Assembly (NCBI GenBank): GCA_012845835.1
Contig: JABAKD010000029.1
Location: 3,969,000 to 4,032,999, forward strand
Source of the DNA: Undaria pinnatifida
Taxonomy: Eukaryota; Sar; Phaeophyceae; Laminariales; Alariaceae
DNA length: 64,000 nucleotides
Direction: 5' to 3'
The notes under the pieces are model-generated. The model saw only the letters and a list, made by a program, of their open reading frames with translations. It ran no database searches and had not been told where the DNA came from. Below are positions 47,622-56,600 of the stretch, piece by piece (position 1 is the stretch's first letter; each line of letters begins with the position of its first letter). A program made the translations under genes and the position numbers.

Positions 47622-50600
47622 TCATGTATTTATACGACTTCTCTCGCGGCGTCTCTGTGCCCATTGACACAGGCGCTGTTGCCAACGGCGCCATCTCTTT
47701 TCTGCCTCTTCCTGGGTACCATCACCAACAGCAGGATTAATTAATTCGGAGCGATTCAAAAATTTTTCAGGACATTCTCTGGCGAAATGACTTTCATCTC
47801 CACAGTTTAGACAGCGTGGCCCATATGATGCGCGGGCAGCATCACGCTCTTCTGGTGATTTGAACAGCACATAAAATGGAGGGTCTTTATTATTACGTCC
47901 GAATCCGCCACGTTCCCTCATGATGGTATGCACATGCCTGAATTCCTTACGCTCATCCTCGAAATATTCGTCTTCGACCGACATTATCCCGCCGTACTGC
48001 CTACCACTAGAGGCGTGGTGATATACCCTACTACCATTGTTGTGCATTGCCACCCTTCCTGACAAACGCACAGACGCGGTCGCTCGCGTCTGGTTGAGAG
48101 CTAGGTCTTCCAAGGACCCCATGAGCTCATCTACACTGCTGAACGGCAAAGTTCGCATATTCCTTCCCGCAAATATCTGTGCACCCAACCCGGCAAACTG
48201 ATCGTCAACCCCAGTTTTAATAGCTATTTGAAGGGTGCCATCTTCTGGAGCAACAGTCCCCACACACCGCACATTTCCCAACAACAACCTCAACTCAGAC
48301 AAGTACGTGCTAAAAGGTGTTCCCGCCGGGACAACCAAGTTTTGCAAAGCCTGCATAACTGCTGCAGGTGTCGCGGTACTTAGGTGTCTACATAAAATAC
48401 GTATGATGTGCTGCAAAACGTCCGGACCTGACCGTCCAGAATCTTGGAGCCGTCCTCCTTGTGAGAACGCGTCTGACACCATACCCTTTAACGCCGATAC
48501 CTGGGGAGCGGTGGGTCGAACAGCACGAAGAACGTGGCGCTCAATGCATTTTTCCCACCCTTTTGTCCATGATAATGGGTGGAAATCATCACACGCGAGA
48601 CGGAGACTGGACACAGCATCGCGCAAGGCTGACGTGAACTGTACCAAGTCAGAGACGTTGTTATTAGAACTGAATGGGATTGGGGGTATGGGCATCAATA
48701 CGCGTGTATCCATACGCGCATATGCCTTGCGCGTTGCATTTCGTTGTTCCCAACTGGGAAGGTCATCATCCGGCTGGTTGTGAACAACTGGTGGAGCTAA
48801 CACCGATACTGTTGGAGCGATATCCCTACCCGCGGAATTTGTACTTGCAACAGCAGTCACGGGCTCTCCTATACTAGGACCACAACCCAAAACACCACCT
48901 GCTATAGGGACTCCTTCCGCTATAGCATTATCACCCCCTTCTTCGTTACCAACACAACCCACTACTCTTCCCGCTTCGCCACCCAAATCATCGCACCTCT
49001 TAAATCCCTGTCCTTGTCCTCTGGCCCCCCGGTGATGCTGCCCATACTGCTGGCCATGGAACCTGTCTTCACGGGGACCTCTTGGCTGATGATTACCCTC
49101 TGGTCTGGAGAAGTTTGTGCTGCCTCTTCCCAGGCCATCTGTCCTGTGCTGAGGATGAGAAAACTGTGGCGGATGAGCTGGCCCTACCGGCGTCATGGAG
49201 ATGGTGGGAGACGAAGACGATCCCCCTCCAACCGGTAGCGCTGAAGAAGTTTCTCCAAGGCACGCCAAAGCCATCCCTTGGATGTCCTGATGGGACATGC
49301 CCGGGCAGGATGCTTGTACCATCTTATAAAGCTCTATCTGGCGTCTCATACGCGCCACCACCGGGTCGTCACTAGCCACCTCCGCCGCTGGTTTGGTCGC
49401 TGGTTTTGTTGTACGTGTCGTGGTGTTTTCCCCAGGCACGGAAAGTGGCCTGAGCGGGAGTGACGCAACAGGAGGGGCAGACAGAGCGACAGCTGGAGTG
49501 GGAGCTGTCGTGGCCAACGATGATGTCACCCGCACAGCAGCAGTGGCTGCTGACACCGGGGTGTCGGTGCTGCTGTAACTTCCAAAGGAGCGCGCGTATT
49601 GTTCATCGGCAGCTTCCTGTTCCGCCCGTTCGGCCGCGTCCGCGGCATTTAATTCCGCCTGAATGGCACGAGCTAGCATTTCGTCCGTCTCATATCGGCA
49701 ACGAGTGACAGCTACGGGGGGCGCCACAGCTGCTCCCCCAACCCCTTCGGGCTCCACCTTCACTCTTTGGGTGCGACCATCATGAACTACAACGGGCACG
49801 ATGGCCCCGTCAGGCCCTGCTGCCGTGGTTACCAGGCTCGCATTAGGGTCGAAACCAACTGCCCGCATGCGATCTTCATGCGACCAACCCAACCGAGAAA
49901 ATAACATACACAAATCGGCAACATCTGATTCCGACGGCGGACGACCTAACTCAGACAGAGCTCTTACCGCGGCAACTGGCGCAGACACAGTAGGAGACGA
50001 GGAGGCAGCTACTGGCCCAGGCGCTGGGCCCTTTCCCTCCGGCGAGGGCGGAACGACGGGGGAAGGCGGGGTGTCGTTTCCTCCCTTCCCTTCCTTGCCA
50101 GGCGGGGAGGACGGGCGGGCTTCGGGCGATTTTACTGCAGCAACATCCCGGTACGACATAAAACGCACAGGAAAATCCAGGAGATGTTTTGGTGGTAGCG
50201 ACATTGGTGGGGGTGTTGGGATGGGGTGTGACGAGAGTACCCCAACACGCGAGGATTGACTACCTTGGCCCGATTGGTTACTGCCGTCGCTACTCCCGTG
50301 GCGAGAACGTGTCTTGTTCGGCAAAAAGTCCGCAAGGCTACGGGCGGAAGGGCGTGACGGTGAATCTTTTTGGGCCGAAAAATTACGTACGCCGGTTGGT
50401 TTTTTGCTCGCTTTTTGAGACGAAATAGTACGTGCACGAGGAGTTTGCTGACTCGTAGTTGCTGGCGACCCGCTACCACCGTGTTGCATGTCTGTACTGG
50501 TACGACGTGAGGCAATACTGCCATCATGACTGTGAGGTACGTAACGCGGCGACGACATGTTCATACTCAAAGCAGTATCCGACGGAGCAAGAGAAGGAGT

Positions 50601-50945
50601 AGGCGACGAGGCAGCAGTAGACGGTGAAACATCATTTTGTATCATCATGCTACTCGTTGCTTCTTGGTCAGATGCGCTACTCGGTTCATGACGACGATAA
50701 AGCTCACAGCTCTCAACCCCAGCGACCGTTTTATCTGTAGGCATAGTCGGGCTACCACGGGTACTCCCACCCGATGAACCAGGGTCAACCCCCTGAGAAC
50801 GCCCGACAGCGTCGCGCGCCTGCGCACGCGCCGCCCTACTTTGAGACCTCGTCCGAGGAACGCTAACGGACAGGTCTACCCCCTGCCGATGAGCATCCCT
50901 CCCCTTCCCCAAACTCTGCTTACCCATTTTGTTGGCAGAAGACAT
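47622..50945 (-). CDS. gag: gag-like open frame of the retrotransposon
   Basis: Open frame of 1,107 residues beginning about 48 bases after the 5' LTR. The first two thirds are low-complexity (Ser, Pro, Gln, Gly). A capsid-like helical region follows, and a CCHC zinc knuckle (CLNCGDESHFAREC) lies near the C-terminus, the family's RNA-binding motif. Long for a Ty3/Gypsy gag. Confidence 0.85.
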   Translation of the reverse strand: MSSANKMGKQSLGKGRDAHRQGVDLSVSVPRTRSQSRAARAQARDAVGRSQGVDPGSSGGSTRGSPTMPTDKTVAGVESCELYRRHEPSSASDQEATSSMMIQNDVSPSTAASSPTPSLAPSDTALSMNMSSPRYVPHSHDGSIASRRTSTDMQHGGSGSPATTSQQTPRARTISSQKASKKPTGVRNFSAQKDSPSRPSARSLADFLPNKTRSRHGSSDGSNQSGQGSQSSRVGVLSSHPIPTPPPMSLPPKHLLDFPVRFMSYRDVAAVKSPEARPSSPPGKEGKGGNDTPPSPVVPPSPEGKGPAPGPVAASSSPTVSAPVAAVRALSELGRPPSESDVADLCMLFSRLGWSHEDRMRAVGFDPNASLVTTAAGPDGAIVPVVVHDGRTQRVKVEPEGVGGAAVAPPVAVTRCRYETDEMLARAIQAELNAADAAERAEQEAADEQYARSFGSYSSTDTPVSAATAAVRVTSSLATTAPTPAVALSAPPVASLPLRPLSVPGENTTTRTTKPATKPAAEVASDDPVVARMRRQIELYKMVQASCPGMSHQDIQGMALACLGETSSALPVGGGSSSSPTISMTPVGPAHPPQFSHPQHRTDGLGRGSTNFSRPEGNHQPRGPREDRFHGQQYGQHHRGARGQGQGFKRCDDLGGEAGRVVGCVGNEEGGDNAIAEGVPIAGGVLGCGPSIGEPVTAVASTNSAGRDIAPTVSVLAPPVVHNQPDDDLPSWEQRNATRKAYARMDTRVLMPIPPIPFSSNNNVSDLVQFTSALRDAVSSLRLACDDFHPLSWTKGWEKCIERHVLRAVRPTAPQVSALKGMVSDAFSQGGRLQDSGRSGPDVLQHIIRILCRHLSTATPAAVMQALQNLVVPAGTPFSTYLSELRLLLGNVRCVGTVAPEDGTLQIAIKTGVDDQFAGLGAQIFAGRNMRTLPFSSVDELMGSLEDLALNQTRATASVRLSGRVAMHNNGSRVYHHASSGRQYGGIMSVEDEYFEDERKEFRHVHTIMRERGGFGRNNKDPPFYVLFKSPEERDAARASYGPRCLNCGDESHFARECPEKFLNRSELINPAVGDGTQEEAEKRWRRWQQRLCQWAQRRRERSRINT

Positions 50946-50993
50946 ATTTTCCCGATGAACCTAGAAGGACACAGAACTGCTCGACGACGCCGC

Positions 50994-51737
50994 TGAAAGG
51001 AGATGGGGTCTGGCTGACTCCTTTGTAGATGCTGATGTGTAAACTGGTTGCTGATGTTCGTGGTGTCGGTACAGTGGCTCAAGATCAAGGAAAATTAACT
51101 TTTATTAGTGTCTCTGCAGAAATGGTTGAGAGCAGGGAAGTGACGAGACTGATCCGATGTGGCTCGTTTTCCTTGCTCATTTTGCTCCAAATTGCTACAT
51201 AACTCTTCCTATTTTCAACAACGCAAAGCAGTACTTCAACAGTACCTGTAGGAAAAACAGGCTCTCCTCAGATAACTGTTACTTAACGCCTACATAGACT
51301 ACCTTCACTAGCAAAGACTCACTTCTTCTCAAGCTTCCCGTGACTCCTCTGTCCTTGCTCTGTCTAGCCTTGCTACTTTCGTCTCCAACTGACACTTGTC
51401 TTTCCTCTCTTTGAGATTATCCTATTTTCTCTGTGCAATAACCCATGAAAATGTCACCAAACTACTGCGTTTTAGTGTACATTTCCCCGTTGGTTCCTCT
51501 CAGTTCATAATTAATCTCTTCCTGCCTTAATTCGGTAAAACCTGTCATTCCTCATGAACTAAATTCCGTCATAACACAACTGAACAAAGAGGATAGCCGG
51601 AATTCTTGCTCATGAAGAAATTGCATTTTCCCTAATCAAACATCCAATTCTTCTAAATTGAAACCTTCTGTCTCCAGTCTCATCGCAAATGAACCTTTTT
51701 CTATACTAATTCCTAGTAAATTTCCAATCTCACCACA
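50994..51737 (-). repeat. 5' LTR of the retrotransposon
   Basis: 744 bases, near-identical to 40214-40957. It lies 120 bases upstream of the lipocalin start codon and points away from it. Confidence 0.95.
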
Positions 51738-51857
51738 CCTTTCGTCGCCCCGTTCATGTTTCCATCCGCTGCTGCACGGCCGTGGCTGTCTTGCCTACGC
51801 CTACAAGCGCCACCTCGGCTAGGAGACGTGCAGGGATAAACCATCCGTCATTTCGTG
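51738..51857 (+). promoter_or_regulatory. short upstream region of the lipocalin gene
   Basis: The 120 bases between the retrotransposon LTR and the ATG must hold all remaining native 5' UTR or proximal promoter. I see no clear TATA box. Confidence 0.4.
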
Positions 51858-52197
51858 ATGATGACCAGACGGTCCATCCTACCGTGGCTAGGCTGTGCTG
51901 CGGTGGCCTTGTTGCTGTTGCGATCTTCCACTCAAGCTTTCCGGCTATCGATCTCTCCAGCCGAAAGCTCTCAGCAGGTGGACCGAAAGGACCTTAGCGC
52001 CCACTTGACCACCGACCTCACTTGCAGCAGGCGAGAAGAGTTTCCACCACCACAACAGGATTGGGATGGTGACGGTGATGGACCGCTGCTGGACGCTGAG
52101 ACGAGCAGAGAAAATTTCCTGCGGGATGTCGCTGGGGTTGGGGTCGGGATAGCAGCCGGGATATCTTACGACCCGCAACCAGCACATGCTCTTTTCG
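51858..52197 (+). CDS. lipocalin exon 1 (targeting presequence)
   Basis: 113 residues, all presequence. Starts at the first of two tandem ATGs; arginines follow (MMTRRS). Ends TTC G|GTGAGA, phase 1, joining AG of exon 2 to make Glu. The lumenal signal has SRENFL rather than a twin-arginine pair, so import may use Sec rather than Tat. Confidence 0.87.
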
Positions 52198-53576
52198 GTG
52201 AGAGAGGGAGAGAGGGCGGAGCAGCAGCAGCGGCAGCAGCAGCCCGTTGAGGGTGACTTCTACCGGTGGTGCTTGCGTTGTTCGCTTCGCGTGGCTTGCG
52301 GTTCGGGAGTAGTCATGCATCCATTTAAGAAAGTGCAATTTTCGTGTATGGTACCTGGTATGTACGATCTCGTCCTAAAAACAGCAGTTATAAGTTATAA
52401 TTAGTTGTCATGTTTTATCATGCTACCGCCGTGCGTACGTCCGCAGGCATTCTGCTGCACAGCAGGTATTATTAGATGCCACGCACAACTATTCTTTTGC
52501 TTACAACAGCGAGTTCACGTCTTACGTCGCAACGTATCAGCTACAGACAGCTCTCATGCTGCTGCATACCTTGTGCATGTTAATACCGACATGTTACATA
52601 TTGCATGCGATCAAGTGCTTCGGCCAAGCCTTAGTAAACCCTACGCCCTCGTGCCCGGTTTGCCCTTGTGCGCGGGCTGTCCCTACGCCCTCGTGCGCAG
52701 GTTCTATTAATAGCACCAACTACGTTACTACCAGGTATTCTACCTGGTACGTAATTGGAAACGTGGAAGTGTATCGTATGAAGTTTGCGTTAACCTCGCT
52801 ACATGTAACAGCATTATTCATCGGTATTCGAAGAAGTGGATAACTGTGTATCTATCCGCCGGAGGATAAAAAGCGCACAAAGCAAAATCATTAGTATAAC
52901 CCTACGCCCTCGTGCGCGCTACGCTCTCGAGCGCGGGTTCGTGCGCCGGTTACGCCCTCGTGCGCGGGTTCGTGCGCGGGTTGTAGGCACCCTACGCCCT
53001 CGTACGCGGGTTACCCCTACGCAACCCTGCGCCCTCGTGCGCGGGTTGTCCCTACGCCCTCGTGCGCGGGTTGTTCCTACGCCCTCGTGCGCGGATTCCT
53101 ATTAACTGTTACTAGCACTAACTATGACACTACCAGGTACCTGGTACGTAATTGGAAATATGGAAGTGTATCGTGTGAAGTTTGCGGTGACTTAAGCCAT
53201 CTCGCTACATGTAACAGCATTATTCATCGGTATTCGACGAAGTGGATAACTACAGCTGCATCTATCCGCCGGAGGATAAAAAGCACGCAAAACGAAACAA
53301 AAAGTCACCCCCCCCTATTAATGACCGCGCAAGCAAAAACTGTGGCTATTAATAGCGCTATGGTACTGCCAGGTACGTATTTGGAAATGTGGAAGTGAAT
53401 CGTAAAAAGTTTGCCGTAAGTCAAGCCCACTCGCTACTGCTGTGATATATGCGTGTACCATCTTTGGTTTGTTTGTGTTTCTTCCCTGGGGTATTCCTCA
53501 GCTCCAGAGTGACTGGAGCCTGTCCTGTGACCACGGACCTGATTATGCGAGTTAGTGTGAGAACAGCAACAACAAG

Positions 53577-53643
<67 letters not shown>

Positions 53644-56600
53644 TAACGGCATTGCTCATCGATATTCAAAGAGGTGGATAACTACGTCTTTCCGCCGGAG
53701 GGGAAAATTTCACACATAACAAAACGAAAAAGTCAACCCACCTATTAATAACCGCGCAAGCACAACCTGTAGTGCTGCTCACCGGCAGCATGCTTGGCTT
53801 GCGCCGATTTCATCGACCAAAAATACTGGCGGAGATAGTTATGATCCACTCCCGCAGCCGCTTGGACAGCAATACGCTGGTAGGCCGCCGTTTGATCCCT
53901 TGACTGGCCACCCTTATATCAAAACTAGGACAATACAAGGCACCTACTAAGAAACAGGAGTGCTGGCTGGGGATGGAGTTATTACTCGAGAGAGGGTGCG
54001 TTCTACACTAGTTTAAGTGCAGCGGCTCCCGAATTGCTTGTTTTCCTGTGAATGCCAGCCTGACATTCATATTTACCTCGGTTCTTGTTAGGTGCTCTGT
54101 ACTGCTGTGTACAGAGTAAGGACCCTCTGACAAGAAACCGACATACCGCTGACTGTAGCATAAGCATTTGCCTGGACTTCTTATCTGAGAAAAGGTCTGT
54201 CAAACACTAACTTCAGTATGAAATCTGTCGAAAATTTTACCCGTCTCGCAGTAAACAGATATACCAGGGACTAGATGTTGGTTTTAGCCTAGATTCCTTG
54301 CTTGAGGAGGGTGTGTCCTACTCTAACTTCAGTACAACAGCTCTTAACCCCTCTAGAGCCCCCGAACCCCTCCCCATACTAAAGCCAAGTAATTTTGTCC
54401 CCAAAAACGGGTTTCCAGTTGTAAAGGGGTTAAGCTTCTTATTTCTCCATAATTTTCGGGCTAAGCTGCTTGTGGAGCTCTTTCTGATGAGCTAGCCGAT
54501 ACCGGCACTATTGCACTCGTACGTAGTGCATGAGAGCAAAAGGAGGCCTCGGCGCATCCAAAGTTGTCGGTCTCCTTACACGTTTCGTGTGTAGGACGAT
54601 ACATATATTTTTTGTTAGGGAGCTCGATGTTGGGATTCAACATTCAACATAACTTTCCTTTTTTTTTTCGTCGTCTAGTTGGCCTTCTGTATAACATCAC
54701 GGGTGACTGTTAAGGCCGGTGCTAATGGAAAGCCGATATTTTGACCAAACTTTTTCCAAGCTTGATTTCGGAATTATTTGCTTAAAGATGGCCTGTACGG
54801 TCGCCATGGGGAGAAAACGATTACACTTTTTTTCTTTTATGGCTCTTTTTTGGTCATGCGGCCCAATTAGTCAATTTGTCAATTTTTCATCAAGCCTTGA
54901 TCAACATTGTCCACCAAACACTATTGACCGTCGATCTCGAGATAGAGACAACCCACGATCACTCCTCTTTGTTCCGGACAAGGTCACATAAGTGTAGGTG
55001 ACAGCGCTGAAGAGTCAATCTTGATCCATGCCCTAGGGCGTGAGAGGTTGTTTGTGTTGTCTGTGGTCTTCCGTCAAATCCGCTCGAAATTGTGTTGTTT
55101 TTTCCCGTTGGGAGACGATAGAGGTTTACCATTTTTTACACACCAGCCGCCAAATGTGTTTTTAACAGAAGCCTCATCGGCGCCCGCCACAAATCGCCGG
55201 CCGTAGAGTGAGCACCGTATAACAAGGGAGAATCGGAGCCCCTAACGAGCTCGCCACGTTCAGAGTTCTCGACGCTGTGGTCGGTTTTGTCGAACGAAGT
55301 GTGTGGAGCACACGAAATCACGCCGAGTCTAATCCAAGATCTGCTCCAGAATTTCTCAAGCAGATGTTGGCCGAGGTCGCCGCGAGAAATCATTTTTTTC
55401 CGGCAAATTGGAAAGTTCTAAAAACAAATCTACAAAATTGGGCTCATTGACGACCGTTCAGCCAGAGTTTGGCTGGAATCTTCGGAAAAGTTAATATTTT
55501 GGCCTGACCCTTCAACTTCGTTCCGGGCACGACCCTCGCATTTTTTGTATTTTGATCAAACGATTTACAGCTATTTCAAACCGAAATCTACATACAGATG
55601 AATGCACGCGTATGGCCCTGTTTATCTGTTTGACCCTTCGATCTCGCCCCAGGCATGACTCTCGCATGTTTTATGTTTTGATTACACAATTTTGCAGTCT
55701 TTTCGAACAGAAGTGTATACACAGATGACGCTTGCACAAGTTTAATGTTTTAATTGTTTTGAATGTTCCGTTTCGTTTTCACGCGCTATTTCGGCCCCCG
55801 GCGGTTACTCAGAGGACTTCAAGAACGCGGGAAAATGCCCCAAGTACGAAGCGGTACGAAACTTCGACGTCGACAAGTACATGGGGATATGGTGCGTGAG
55901 AAACGCATGAAACGGTTTTAATGCGGCGGAACCTATGTTCCTTTTCGAAACCCGGGTATAGCGGCCTGATTATTCGGGGAAGTGCGGCATTATCACTCAG
56001 TCTAGGAAGAACGTCCAGCAGTGCAAGTATAGTCAGGCTGGGTACATGTCTCGCGTGTCCCTTCGTTGCAGTATGGACGCACCCCCTTAGCCCTTTTGTC
56101 CGGACTGCTTCGGGTGGCCGACGATGCAATGAGTCATCGCACGGTAACGGGGCTGCGGTAGTTACTGACTCCTCAACATCTCACCCAAAGCATGATTCTT
56201 CGAAGACATTCGTTCGCGCAACTCGGCCAACCCTTCTATGCGCTAGCCCTAAAACAAGTAGTATACTCGAAAAAATTGCCATACAAACCGATAGTTTCAC
56301 GCCTTAGCAGCTCAACCGTAACATTGTCGGAAACGCTTCGCTCAAGTAGTGCAACCCGTACCGTGGGATGACTCCAATAGCGACGACGCGTGCTACGATA
56401 GAGGCGCACCACTTTCTTTTCTAACACTACCCCTCGCTTTAGGAGGAGGTTAAGACATGTCCTTACTTACCCCCAAAAACTGATTTGGAGAAAAATAAAA
56501 CCTGCTTTATTGCGGATGAAAAACCCCATACGGCCTACGTATACAACGAGGAATCATGCAAAACAAAGAATAGCGATTTGGGGTTAAGGAGCCCAGTCGT

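Larger units (their letters stand above)
40214..51737 (-). mobile_element. Ty3/Gypsy LTR retrotransposon, looks whole or nearly whole
   Basis: An 11.5-kb element in minus orientation with 744-bp LTRs at both ends. The LTRs start TG and end CA on the element strand, and a 4-base CCTT lies at both flanks as a likely target-site duplication. Order on the element strand is 5' LTR, gag, a middle open frame, pol (protease, RT, RNase H, integrase, chromodomain-like tail), 3' LTR; integrase after RNase H defines Ty3/Gypsy. The two LTRs appear to differ at about one position, so the insertion is recent. I did not recognise a standard tRNA primer-binding site after the 5' LTR. Confidence 0.95.
52198..55812 (+). 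other. lipocalin intron 1, repeat-filled
   Basis: 3.6 kb. Contains a ~24-base minisatellite (CCCTACGCCCTCGTGCGCGG) at 52635-53095, three repeats of GGAAGTGTATCGT ... TATCCGCCGGAGGATAAAAA (52760, 53160, 53650), a CAA-tailed element, a 90-base TTAACCCC element and a two-unit duplication at 55493-55735. No nested gene recognised. Confidence 0.8.

Noticed and set aside
54719-54991. 90-residue plus-strand frame
   Set aside because: No domain recognised; within lipocalin intron 1 without supporting splice sites.
55136-55393. 85-residue minus-strand frame in lipocalin intron 1
   Set aside because: Looks like unique sequence but has no recognisable motif, no splice context and lies inside another gene's intron; chance frame most likely.
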